Positions 22,609-33,721 of a DNA stretch of 64,000 bases are shown in pieces; the stretch's first letter is position 1; each line of letters starts with the position of its first letter. The position numbers and the translations under genes were made by a program. Below the pieces are notes generated by a model that was given only the letters and a program-made list of their open reading frames with translations, was not told the DNA's origin and made no database searches. Location of the stretch: positions 4,450,831-4,514,830 of the forward strand of contig NC_033628.1 of the NCBI RefSeq assembly GCF_001540865.1. The letters run 5' to 3'. This stretch comes from Ananas comosus. Lineage: Eukaryota; Streptophyta; Magnoliopsida; Poales; Bromeliaceae.

Positions 22609-22619
22609 CTATAAATAAG
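22609..22619 (+). promoter_or_regulatory. TATA box of the SIRE solo LTR
   Basis: CTATAAATAAG is identical to the box at 757-767 of the other SIRE LTR and lies at the same distance from the end of its palindrome cluster. Confidence 0.6.
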
Positions 22620-24592
22620 CCATGGGGGTCATTATATGAGTTGAGGCTTAGAATTTCTACTGTTCTAAAAACCCTAGAAACTTGTTTTCACATTCTTATG
22701 ATTTTATTCATATAACAAGTTTCATATAATCAACGATCGACTTGATTCTTAAGTTTTAACTCGAGATTTTCTTCGAGAATCAAGTAGATGATTGATTAGA
22801 AGGTGAACCCTCATTGCTTATGGGATTTTAAGTCTTAATCACCACAAATCATCAATTCTACAAGCTCCGGAAGGAGGTTTGGCGCATGGATCTCGCGTGA
22901 AGCCGAGGATTCGGTGGATGCTTCGAATAGTTGAGGCGTTGACGCGGCACGGAGTTGCAGCGGAGTTGATTAGAGGATTCCTATCGATCGAGGACCGGCG
23001 AAGACAATCGACAACGAGAATTCGGTAAATTGAGTCATGTATTTTGGTTAAATCACTTGTACTCAAGTTTTCTTAGTGAATTTTCTTCGTGTGATCGGTC
23101 CCGTCGGTTTTTCACTCCGGATTGGAGTTTTCCCACGTTATAGCTCGGTGTGTTGTTTTTATTTTCCGCTATCTTTTTTATTTGCATCGAGAGGTTTGGT
23201 TTTTGCCGTTTAAACCTATTCACCCCCCCCCCCCTCTAGGTGTTATTTACCTTTTAGATCCTTGGGATCCATATCTTACAACTAAGTCTACAGAAAGTAT
23301 GCTCAACGATAGTAAAGAAAGCTAGAAAAACTCTACAGCTACATGCCACTATACTATCACTAACCAACACTAGCTATCTGTAGATATAAGCAAGATGCAA
23401 TCTCTGACCCAATCTCACTAGGGACTGTGAACGCACCCGTCCCCACCTGTCGAAGCTACACCAACCACCACCAGGCTCGGTTGTTGGTGGAGAGCAAGTT
23501 CAATCAGGACACTACGACATCAACGCAAAAGCACTAAGCTCGACTCCGGAGTGGCACTCATGGGCGCTACCCAACCAAGTATGCAAGCGTGTTTCTGCTC
23601 AGCTCAATCAGGCTCTCACAGGCTATAATCAAAGCAACTGGGTCTAACTGGTCTAACAATCAAAACTCACGTGTCCTTGGCACAATCTAATGCAAATACA
23701 GAAATCTGGGTCCACCGTCAACTGCGACGGCACCCGACAGTCTGAAACAGTCTACACACTACTATAAAAATAAACTCGGTATCAAAGCACGAGTGTAAAC
23801 TCATCCCACACTAATCTAGATATCTACAACATACAAATTACGGCAATACAAACAAACCACAACACCTAACGCTAAATTTGGTAGTTTTCAGAAAATGACA
23901 GTGTAGGATTTATAGTTTTCTCCCAAGTAAATTCAGATTTTAAGCCTAATCTATGAATTCGAGCACTAGTAAGAAATTAAACACATGATACATGTTGGCG
24001 ATATAAAAACTTAGGAGATGTTCCGGCGATTTTGGTAAACTTCAACCCACCTCGAAAAGCTAGTCCAACAACGGCGAGAAGTCAAGAGAAGGGAAAACAC
24101 GCGCTCGCCCGGCCTCCAACGGCGCAACCGCGACGTCCACGCGCTCGAACGGCTCCCCGGCGCAACGTCGACGTCAATTCGAGCTCAAGCCGTAGCCTCA
24201 ACCAAGCACAAAATTAACACTTGAGAGAGAGAGGAACTTAATTAAGCAAGCTACTCTCCCTTAGGTGGATAAATACGAGGGAGAGTTGGTGGTGTGGATA
24301 AATACCAACACAAAAAGACCGTAATACCCGATTTGGTTACCGGTACTCGGCCTCTTAGCACGCAAGCTTGCAAACAGGGTACCGGTTCCAGCCCAATGCC
24401 GTACCGGTACTCAACACTGAAATCCTGCACTTTGCGGATTTCAGCGTCAAAACTCCACTCTCGCCTCGCGTCGAGTCCGTTTTGCGTCCATTTCAAGCCA
24501 AAACGACTTCGACTTGTCCCGACACTCTCCAGATGTGTCAACAAGCCTCAGATGCTGAAATCCATGGGAAACCAAACACCAGGGATACTACA

Positions 24593-24750
24593 TCATTATT
24601 AAGTATGGACTCCCCCGAATCCGATCAAGTCTTCCACATGTTTTCATCTTTCTTTGCTTGAACTGAACTTAATTTTCTTCTTTCTTTGTTTGACGGAACT
24701 GGGTCAACCGGTTAAATTGGGCCGAACCGGCCCAAATGCTCCACATATTT
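24593..24750. other. Spacer between two solo LTRs
   Basis: 158 bp, partly similar to the sequence right of the next LTR (26990-27110), sharing phrases such as CTTTCTTTG(C/T)TTGAAC. The two LTRs may have inserted into copies of one older repeat. Confidence 0.4.
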
Positions 24751-26980
24751 TGTCACGCCCCGGATTACACATTCCCCGGGCACGCCGACAAATCCGCCGT
24801 ATACAAAGGAATTTTTCCTGTATACGAAGCGATAGCTGTACCTGTAAAATATACAATACTACAAACAGTAGTATAGAGCTGCTAGAAGAATCAGTAACAA
24901 AAACAAACCGACTTTCAAATACATACGCCAAATCTCAGATGCAAAACTACTCGCACTGGCGAATTAAACGTCTGTATGTACATAAACTCCAACCAAAAAC
25001 AACTACCTGCTGTAGGGGCACCTCTAGCTAGGCTCGTCTGGTAGGGCTCTAACTCGCGACGCCCTTGCCTCGATCCTGATAAGCAACAGCAGCCGCCGAA
25101 GACGACGGCTCTGTAAAACAGTGGTAACAACTGGGCGTGAGAACTACTACAAAAAGAAAGAGTCCTCAGTAGGTACCGCCCTCAAACTCATCGGTCCACC
25201 CACTAAGTCTACAGGGATAAGCAAGAAATAATAAGGAAAGCTGGAACATATCTACAGCTATACGCCTCTATACTTTCATGCTCTAATCTAACCAACTGTA
25301 GAACAGTGTCAACTAAGACCCAATCTCGAATAGGGACTGTAATCATACCCGTCCCTGGGACTGTGAACACACCTGTCCCGCAAGGTTGCAACTAACCAGC
25401 TACCTCCACACTAACAAGTCCGTGGAGAGCAAGTCCAACCTGCACGAACGACACAAACGCAAAAGCACAGCGCCCGTCTCCGGAGTGGCACTCGTGGGAG
25501 CTACCCAACCGAGTATGCAGCGTATCTCTGTCGAGCTCAATCAGGCTCTCACAAGGCTAAGTCAAGTAACCGACTCTAACTGGTCTAACAACCAACAGGT
25601 CACGTGTCCTCAGCACAATCCGACGCCAAAACAGCAATATGGGTCCACCGTCAACCCCGACGGCACCCAACAGTCCGGAACAGCCTAAACGCTACTGTAA
25701 AAATACGCTAGGCATCCCAGCACGAGTGTAACTGAACTCTAAACTACCTGGGGTATTCATCACACCAATACTGCGATGATACAAATTTATAACGGCTCCT
25801 AGAGCTAAATCAGGTAGTGTAAACAGGTGACAGGTCCAAATCACCGATTTTCTCCTAATTCAATTTCCAAGTCCAACATGTATAGTTTAACTAGATTCTA
25901 AAACATGCTTCAAATTCAGATTCAGCCAATATGCTACTCAATGAATTTAAGCTAGTACAAAGTATAAACCATCGGAAACTATACATGTTTAATAATCTCT
26001 ATTTAGGAGTAAACCCGATGAAAACCCACCTCAATTGCTAACCCCTGGCAGCGAAGGGAGTCTCGAACCAAAATAAGCCCTGCTGGATCTACTGAAACCC
26101 TCCAAGTCCAGAAATCGAGCTATCTCCAAGCTCTACACATCGAAATCCATTAATTCTGTCCAAATACAACAGTAGTAGAGTAAAATAGGAGTTCAATCAA
26201 GCTAACCTTCACCAAAATCAGCAATCTTGGGCTTCGTTGATTCCTCTCGAAGTCTTAAATCCAACGAACCAAGTTTCGTCGCAATCCGACACTCCTACGT
26301 CGCGTACGAGTCGAAACGCCGACTGTCGACGGTGGAATTCAGTAAAAAAAAATTAGCACGCGAGCTCGAAGTAGAGAGGTCAGGCCAAAAATGGAGGAAT
26401 GTTAGATACCCACCTCGACAGCGACTCTAGCATCGGCGCGATGTTGAGAACAGCAAAAATCCACGCTCGTCAGGCCTCCTCGTAGCACCACGACGATGAA
26501 TATCCGCTCGAACGGCACCGCGGCGCGACGTCGACGACGAACCAACTCCTCCCAAGCTCCTCCTTGCTCACTATTGGGTCTAGAGAGAGAAAGAGGAGAA
26601 GAAGCATGCAATAAGTCCTCCTCAGCTTCCCAACACGTACATACAGCAAAGGGGAGGGATGGTGATACGTACGAGGCAAGAAAAGACAAATCTGCCCCTC
26701 ACCTACCCCCGTGTACCGGTACACGGGCACCTGTACCAGTACAGAAGCCAACCCGAGAGCAGCTTGCGCGCAGCCCATGCAGTGTACCGGTACACCATGC
26801 TGGCTGTACCGGTACAGCAAGCAGAGAAACCTGCTATTTGCATATTTCTTTGCCAATTGCTGTTCTCACGTCGCACAAAGTCTGTTTTGCGTCTATTTCA
26901 CGCCAATGCAACTCAGACTTGTCCCGACACTCTCCAGAGCTGTCGACAACCCTCAACTGCCAAACACCAGGGATCTCACA
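24751..26980 (-). mobile_element. Solo LTR, family Y copy 2, with TSD TATTT
   Basis: On the plus strand it runs from TGTCACGCCCCGGATTAC to GGGATCTCACA, flanked by TATTT at 24746-24750 and 26981-26985. There is no internal region. A GTACCGGTAC cluster is at 26712-26822. It is 2230 bp long, the most complete copy of the family in the window. Confidence 0.88.
26712..26822. repeat. Cluster of GTACCGGTAC palindromes in LTR Y2
   Basis: Three exact sites plus GTACCAGTAC occur in 110 bases, at the same place as in LTR Y1. Confidence 0.75.
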
Positions 26981-28054
26981 TATTTCTATATTTGAACTAG
27001 ATTTTTCTCTTCATTTGCTTGAACCGGACTGATTACTGTCGAGTATAGGCTCCACTCGAATCAGCTCAAGCTTTTCTCTTTCTTTGTTTGGACCAAACCG
27101 GGTCACACCTCTGTATTGGGTTGAACTCTTCTTTTTCCTTCGGCTGTTACCTTCTTTCATCGATAAAATAAGTCCCACTTCTCATCATCACCTTTTGCAT
27201 CATCATTTGCTCTTTCTTTATCACTGTTTTTTTTTTTCTAATTATCTAACTATCACATCACATAGGTTTAGGGGTGGAACTGGAACGGACTTAGGTCGGA
27301 TAATACTATGGCCAAGCCTGACCCAAAAGAAAATGTTGGATTTCGAGTCTGGCTTTTACCTAATTTTTTTGAAAATTAAGGCCTGGTCTCAAGCCCAAGC
27401 CCAATGCCCAATATCCATCGAGCTTTATGGATGCCCATTTTATGCATTTATCACATAATACATAAATACTTTTAGTGTATAAAGTTAAAATAAAATATCT
27501 ATTTTAACTGGGGTTTGATCACATCAAAGAAATTAGTATGTAACATTTAAATATAATACCATTAACGTCTGCCAATAATTATCCATCAGTAAAATAAGAC
27601 CAAACAAAGAAAATTAATGAACTAAAACTAAGACTTAGACAAGTAGAAAATATGCTTTCACAATCTTCACTCCTACTTGGATGCTAGCGATCCTACAAAG
27701 TAAATAATAGGATAGGAACTTCTCACGTAAAGCTAGAACGTTTAATTAATTAGGTATATGTGATTTTTAAAGGAGCATTGTGATATTTTAAAATTTTCAA
27801 ATTATTCTGAAGTTATGTAAATAGAATGTCTAATTAATTTTTAAAAAATTTTTAAAATAATATATATTTAGTAAGTGTAATGTACATAACTAATTAGCTA
27901 TATATAATAATATGTACCATATATTTACTCATAGACATACATAATTAATTAATTATATATATAATAATACTATTTAATATATTCTAATATGGAACTAAAT
28001 ATTTTGTTAATATATAATATATCCTCATATATATAAATATATATCATTAATCAC
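26981..28054. other. Intergenic AT-rich sequence
   Basis: No gene is supported. The first about 130 bp resemble the spacer at 24593-24750. The rest is AT-rich with (TA)n-like tracts before the next LTR. Confidence 0.4.
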
Positions 28055-28405
28055 TGTCACACCCTGAACTACTACGTTTTTCCGGGCGCGCCAACAGACC
28101 CGCCGTATACAGAGGAATTTTTTCGTGTATACAAAACGATAGTTGTACCTGTAATCAAATCATAGCTACAACTAGAAGTATAGAGCTGCTAAATTAACGC
28201 ATGTATATATAAACGCTAAGGATTCACTGTACATACAACACTCATAACTACACCTCGCTCCAGCGAGTAAACAAAACGTAAGGTATATACATGAACCAAA
28301 ACACCTCAAAACTACCTGCGAAGGGTACTCCTCTAGTACGGCGACACGACTAGTAGGGATCTAGCTCGCGACTTTCTTTCCGCGGTCAAAATCAGCAACA
28401 GCAGC
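28055..28405 (-). mobile_element. Family Y LTR copy 4, interrupted
   Basis: It starts TGTCACACCCTGAAC and follows the family Y consensus for 350 bp. It then stops in AGCAACAGCAGC, where a different LTR-like end (TGTCACGCCCCGGGACC) begins. The remainder is not found before the gap at 29787. Confidence 0.65.
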
Positions 28406-29786
28406 TGTCACGCCCCGGGACCCAGCGGAAGCCCGCCCGGCGCGTGCCCAGACCCGCCATATGTCTACAACATATAAGGCGTCTAAAAATAACAATAATA
28501 AAAGCCGTAATAAGAGACATCTAGGAGTATCAGAGCATAATAAATGTCTAAATGCTACAACAAAGGATGAGGAAAAACTGTAAATCCACTAAATAAGACA
28601 TAAAGTAAGTACAATAGGGATCCCATAACAAAAGCTAATATACTTAAAATCTTGTGAATTGTACGTATAGAGTACATAGTATTTTAAACATGAGGTATAT
28701 CATCTCGATATACGCATCTAACGTACGTAACACCTATCACGAAACAAAACACTCAGCTCTTGTACAGAGGTACGATTTTAACTCACTTGATACGTAGAAT
28801 TTGTATAATTACGGTACGAACCCTGAGCATCGTGTTTTCACAATATTTCTCCGTAAACCTTAATCATTTGATATTTTACGTTGAATCTCTGTACTCCCAC
28901 CCGGTAACATGCAGACGATATATAGGGTACAATCTCTGTACTACTGTATCTCTATCCGGAAACCCTGAAAGCTAAGTAAGGTACAATAATCTGTACTCCT
29001 GGAACATGAACGCTGTCTAGCAAACTGATGAACGGTAACACGAGAAAGCGTGTACGAACACTCCCAGCGAGGGATGTTCGGCCGTGAGGCCTCTACCGGT
29101 AGCGCTAAGTATAAGCGGCACGCCCTAACCCGCGGCTTCACCTAACTGCACCCTGTCCGAGTAAGGATCCCACCCCTACTACTGATGGTGCCCCGATCAT
29201 CCGAAACGTAGCCGGTCTGTCGGATGCCCACCCAGAGTTCCGGTATCTGTCGGAAGCCCACCCAGAGAAGTCTAAACTGAAACACATAGGTAATACTATA
29301 CACCTGTCTACTACTGAATCATATGATGAACCTATAACCGATCTTATCATTTGTTACCTTGAAATGATAAAACGTAGCACTTGTAATACTGTCAACCTCT
29401 GTAAAAATGAAGTACGTATCAATAAAAGTATGAATACGATAAACATGATTCATCTCTATAGTACAACATCATTCAATGTGTAAATGAACGGAAAGCGAAA
29501 GGATGCAATATCAGTGACTGTAGATAACATCGAAACCCGGAACACCACGTAAGTGACTTCAGTCATTAACGGGTGACCCTTGATAAGAATTATCAAGAGT
29601 GCGGGGACAAAGATACAAAGGAAAAGTCTCGGAAGCCGTGGTCGCCTCCGTGCCCTAGCGCCGTTCCCACAGCGCATCGATCGAGCGCCTCTCAAGAAAG
29701 CGGATCCACCAGATGAGGAGGTAAAATATAAAACTCTCTCACACTCCAAAACATGGGACATATCTCTCTGGTGGAACATGAGGAAA
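28406..29786. mobile_element. Family Z LTR-like sequence inserted in Y4
   Basis: It begins TGTCACGCCCCGGGACCC and runs to a 100-N gap, so the right end is not visible. It contains a local direct repeat (GTCGGA(T/A)GCCCACCCAGAG, 29218-29270). No coding sequence is recognised, and family placement beyond its TGTCACGCC end is not possible. Confidence 0.5.
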
Positions 29787-29886
29787 NNNNNNNNNNNNNN
29801 NNNNNNNNNNNNNNNNNNNNNNNNNNNNNNNNNNNNNNNNNNNNNNNNNNNNNNNNNNNNNNNNNNNNNNNNNNNNNNNNNNNNNN
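29787..29886. other. Assembly gap, 100 N
   Basis: A standard-size placeholder. A (TA)n tract follows directly. Confidence 0.98.
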
Positions 29887-30449
29887 ATATATATATATAT
29901 TTCTCTTATGAACAAACAACAAATATTTATTAAATAATAATACATAAATTTAATATTGAGTGAAATCGAATGAGATTGTGAAGAAAGCAAATATTATTTA
30001 AAATAAACTCTACTATAATATATTTTCTATTAATTACTTTCTTATCATGCAAGAATTTTACACCAATAATACTATTTATCAAAATGACCTTCATTCATAA
30101 TAAAAATTTTAAATAAAACATGGCTAAAAAAGAAAAAAAGACATACATAAAAAACTCATATACTTTAGGATCTATTTTAAATAATATTTGTTTTCTTCAC
30201 AATTTTTTTTGATTTCACTCAATATTAAATTTATATATCATTATTCAATAAATATCTGTTGGTTCTTCATAAGAGAAGTATATATATACAACATGTTTGT
30301 ATGTTTCTACATACCAGAAAAATGTATATAATATAAATTAATATAATATTTATTACTAACATTTTTTTTTTCATCAGCGCCTATACTCCACCTCCTCGAG
30401 TTTGAAAAGTTTTTTCCGTTATGCGTATGTAGTTGATCACCCAAGCAGA
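29887..30449. other. AT-rich sequence, no gene seen
   Basis: The stretch 29905-30000 and its approximate inverse near 30180-30290 share phrases such as AATATTGAGTGAAATC and TTCTTATGAA. An imperfect foldback of about 390 bp may therefore be present. Confidence 0.35.
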
Positions 30450-30628
30450 GTAGACTGGAGGAGAGGGGAGTCGTTACTCCTATAAAAGAACAACTAGTTA
30501 GCAGTAAAGTAGACCGGAGGGAGAGGGGAGCCATTACTCCTATAAAAGAACAACTAGTTAGCAGTAAAGTAGACTGGAGGGAGAGGGGAGCCATTATTCC
30601 TATAAGAGAACAATTAGTTAGCGGTAAA
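30450..30628. repeat. Three tandem copies of a 59-60-bp repeat
   Basis: The unit contains GGGAGAGGGGAGCCATTACTC and ends AACTAGTTAGCAGTAAA. Three consecutive copies differ at a few bases. The minus-strand repeat-peptide ORF at 30307-30594 is only a product of this array. Confidence 0.9.
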
Positions 30629-31270
30629 ATTTTTATTTCAACAAAATAAATAGAGCTACTATTTTTAAATAATTACTTTAATGCATATTGGATACTATAT
30701 TATTTTAAAGAAATATGTTTTATTGTTGCGTTTACATTGTCTAATTTGCCATTTTAATTACTTTATTTTTACGAGACAAAAAAAATACTAATTATACAAA
30801 CATAAAGTTTGTATAAATTTTACATCTCACTATTCAAGCCGTTAGTTCAATTATTATTGGTTTTTAGTATATGCACACACGCACAGATGTGCGCATGTGC
30901 ACAAATGCACAACTAGTATTAAAAAATTTGATGTAAAATCTTTAAATTATAAGGTTTACTTCTACTCTTGGACGAAAAGTAGCATTACTCTACTTTTTGA
31001 CCGAACGTATGAACTTCTACAAAAGTTTCAAGTAATTTAACAACTTTGTAATTCAATTGATCAAAATGATTATAGAAATTAAAGTTAGGAAAGTGTGAAA
31101 AAAAAAAGAAAAAGTCAGGGTGCCCTTTCAAAATGAGTTATAGTTTACACATTATTTGTAAAGTTTTTAAAATTTTTATAATTTAAAATTATACATATAA
31201 AATATAAAATTATTTATTAAAAGTGACTTTATTTTTAAATTATTTAAAGTAAAATTTTAAATTATTTTAG
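30629..31270. other. AT-rich sequence with a Helitron-like 3' end
   Basis: No gene is seen. At 30897-30917 a GTGCA/TGCAC hairpin is followed by AA and CTAG-T, resembling a Helitron terminus. The stretch before 31270 is T-rich and ends TTTTAG, an acceptor-like border to the protease pseudogene. Confidence 0.4.
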
Positions 31271-31877
31271 AAATATGCTGGGCTTTTGCTACATCAGCTC
31301 CCATTGAAGGCTTGGTCAAGATAAAGACCGGCCACTTGATCGATCTATCGCTGCAATATATTATTGACGGCTTAAGCAAGGGATACTATGACGGATCTAA
31401 GGACGACCGTTGGAAAATTGTGAAAGGACGTGGTGTAGTAGCGGAGAGAACCTACCCTTATGTAGGCTGTAAATGTTTAAAAATATTTATAAACTTTAAT
31501 AGAAAAAAAGATTATTGTATGTCACGACACTTAGTACATCTTGTCAAGAGTATAGATTTTAATTATATTACTATTAATATTCGGGGATTTGAAGATGTCC
31601 CCTATGGCGATGAGCATGCCCTTTTGAAAGCGGTTGCTCACCAACCCGTTGTATGTGGCATCCAAGTAAATAACTTTTTCAGCTGCTACAACGGTGGTAT
31701 TATAAAAAAAAGGCAAATGCGAAAGAAAATTATCAAACTTAATCATTCCATGGTAATTGTTGGATATGAAGAAAGGATGTGATGAAATATTGGATAGTAA
31801 AAAATTCTTGGGGAAAAGAGTGGGGTGAAGAAAGGTATGTGAGAATGCAACACGGGGTATTGCACGAATTTATTTAA
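31271..31877 (+). pseudogene. Papain-type cysteine protease fragment
   Basis: A C1 papain-family mature domain lacks its N-terminal part. It opens at the catalytic Cys (CWAFATSAPIEG, Cys codon at 31276-31278) after an intron-like TTTTAG border. It passes KTGHLIDLSLQYIIDG, where the family has LSEQ and DC, retains TYPY and the catalytic His ([11 protein letters not shown]), and meets TGA near 31780. A one-base shift recovers [14 protein letters not shown] with the catalytic Asn, ending at TAA 31875-31877. Loss of the propeptide, the disulfide Cys after LSEQ and the frame makes it inactive. Intact relatives are secreted or vacuolar proteases. It may have been carried here by a Helitron (termini near 30917 and 32913). 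Confidence 0.85.
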
Positions 31878-31974
31878 AGCGTCTTATCCTGTATGATTGT
31901 TTATATCGGATCTTGCAGCCTTTTGCGATATATGATGAATCATATTTCTATTTACTTGTAAAAAAACTCAAATA

Positions 31975-32665
31975 AGAACGAACGGCTAGGATCAATCTAT
32001 TAAAAACATAGCATTATTATCCATCTATAAATTCAATCCTACGAACAATTGTATCAATTAAAAATAAACGATTATGATCAATCTGTTAAAAGATAGCATT
32101 CTTATCCATCTATAAATTCAATTTTACAAACGGTTGTGATCAATTAAAAACGAACGGTTATGATTAATCTGTTAAAATTTTAATCTAAATCAAAAATTAA
32201 ATATATTATAAATTTAAATTAAAAAAAATTTAAATCGTAAATTAAATTTAATTTGGGTATCAAATTTGAACTATTCATCGGTTGTGATCAATTAAAAACG
32301 AACGGTTATGATTAATCTGTTAAAATTTTAATTTATATCGAGCCTACAAACAATTCTGATCAATTAAAAACAAACGGTTATGATCAATTAAAAACGAACG
32401 ATTATGATCAATCTATAAAAATATAGCATTCCTATCTATATCTATACTATCTATATTATAGTGTAAAAGAATATTTCCTACGAACGGTTATGATAAATTT
32501 GTAAAAAAAAGTCTCAAACAAAAACGAACGGTTATATTGATCAATCTGTTAAAAAAAAATATTCAAATCTATCAGTAAATTCAATTATACGAAAAGTTAT
32601 AATCAATTTGTTAAAAATATTTCAAATAAAAATGAACTATTATAATCAATCTGTTAAAAAATAGC
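31975..32665. repeat. About ten dispersed tandem copies of an ACGGTTATGATCAATCTGTT unit
   Basis: ACGAACGGTTATGATCAATC followed by TGTTAAAA recurs about ten times with substitutions and variable spacing (30-150 bp). Some copies are joined to TAGCATTCTTATCCATCTATAAATTC. No array-type spacer regularity exists, so this is satellite-like or Helitron-internal repeat. Confidence 0.75.
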
Positions 32666-32885
32666 GCTTCGATCCATCTATTTTTAATTAAAATTAAAAT
32701 TTGAGTTTAAATCGTGATTTAGATTTAATTTTTAATTTTTGATATCAAATTTGAATTAATAATTAAAAACTTTTACTTATATAATGGATCAAAGTTAAAT
32801 TTTAAAATATAAATTTTATTCTAAATTTGTTGATAAATATGATTTATAAAGTTTTACTGCTTTGAAATAAATTAAAATAATTGTT

Positions 32886-32913
32886 ACGTGCATTTGCACG
32901 TACACTCAGCTAG
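32886..32913 (+). mobile_element. Helitron-like 3' terminus
   Basis: A perfect hairpin, ACGTGC-ATTT-GCACGT (32886-32901), is followed by eight bases and CTAG, then T. This matches the plant Helitron 3' signature (hairpin, short spacer, CTRR, insertion before T). A 5' TC end is not certain; TCTATACTATC near 32440 is one candidate. Confidence 0.5.
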
Positions 32914-33296
32914 TCTGTTTAAAAGCATAATTTAAATAATATTGATATTTACAAAATAATATAGAATTACGGGCATTTATTAATACTGAAATCAACAATA
33001 GAATACTAACATTTATATAATATTACAAATTAAATAATAATTACTTGCATTTTATTAGTGCTGAAGATGATTAAAAAATACAATCATTTAAATAATGTCA
33101 GCAATAGTCCTATAACGGCATTTATTTAATATTATTAATTATTTAATATTTAACGACAATCTATTTAAATGCCGGTAGAAGATTTAGAGTATAAGCGACA
33201 TTAAAAGCTTAATGCCGCTAATAGTTTTTTGCAAGAATTTTTGAAGTTTAGGCGGTAATAATTGAATACCGCTAAATCACCATTTTTTTGTAGTGT
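32914..33296. mobile_element. CACTA-like terminal region
   Basis: The segment ends TTTTTTTGTAGTG, whose reverse complement CACTACAAAAAAA is the canonical CACTA terminus. Short subterminal motifs (GCGGTA / TACCGC, AATGCCG) recur before it in both orientations. The left terminus was not found, so it may be a truncated element. Confidence 0.5.
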
Positions 33297-33721
33297 AGGA
33301 AACTAGATTATATTTAGTCCATTTTAAATAACAATGATTTTCACTGATGTTAGTTATCCATACATATGGTATTGTTTCTTGTCCATTCTAAACAAAAATG
33401 ATTTTCACTTATTAGTTATCTTATTGAACAGGCAAGCGGAAGGACTCGGCCAAAAAGTTGGACAATGCATCAGTCTCCAGTTCCCTCCTTGCTGGCCAAA
33501 ATCCTAACCCTAAGTGCCCCAACATTTTCTTGCATGTGAAACATCAATGTTGTAAGCATAACTGGTCCAAACATATGTTGTAAGCATAATTGGTCCAAAC
33601 ATTTTCATGCATGTGAGGAACAGCAATGTTGTAAGAATAATTGGTCCAATATCTGACCACACCGCTGCAGAAGTGGTGGCTCGGTTTATGTTCCTTTTCT
33701 CAAGCTCTATTAAATCCATAA
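33297..33721. other. Unassigned sequence
   Basis: No gene is supported. A phrase containing ATTGGTCCAAACATTTTCATG is repeated imperfectly two to three times between 33520 and 33650. Confidence 0.4.

Larger units (their letters stand above)
22021..23280 (+). mobile_element. SIRE-type solo LTR (1260 bp), TSD ACTAA
   Basis: TGTTAAGG...CTTACA is flanked by ACTAA at 22016-22020 and 23281-23285. Removing it rejoins CACCCACTAA to GTCTACAG, exactly as seen uninterrupted in the paralogous LTRs near 18370 and 25200. The 3' half matches the SIRE LTR at 217-1467. U3 has a cluster of GACCGGTC-type palindromes (22255-22545), then CTATAAATAAG (22609-22619). Confidence 0.92.
21549..24592 (-). mobile_element. 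Solo LTR, family Y copy 3, with TSD TCATT
   Basis: The plus strand starts TGTCACGCCCCGG at 21549 and ends GGGATACTACA at 24592. TCATT precedes (21544-21548) and follows (24593-24597) as a perfect 5-bp target duplication. A 1260-bp SIRE solo LTR plus its 5-bp duplication sits inside; without it the LTR is 1779 bp. No internal region is present, so the element was reduced by LTR-LTR recombination. GTACCGGTAC variants lie at about 24340-24415. Confidence 0.85.

Noticed and set aside
29140..29350. Short ORFs with repeated SGWASDR peptide
   Set aside because: Translation of a local direct repeat in the family Z LTR-like sequence.
31975..32665. CRISPR-like repeat array
   Set aside because: Repeat spacing is irregular, repeats are diverged, spacers share sequence, no cas genes, and the DNA is eukaryotic.
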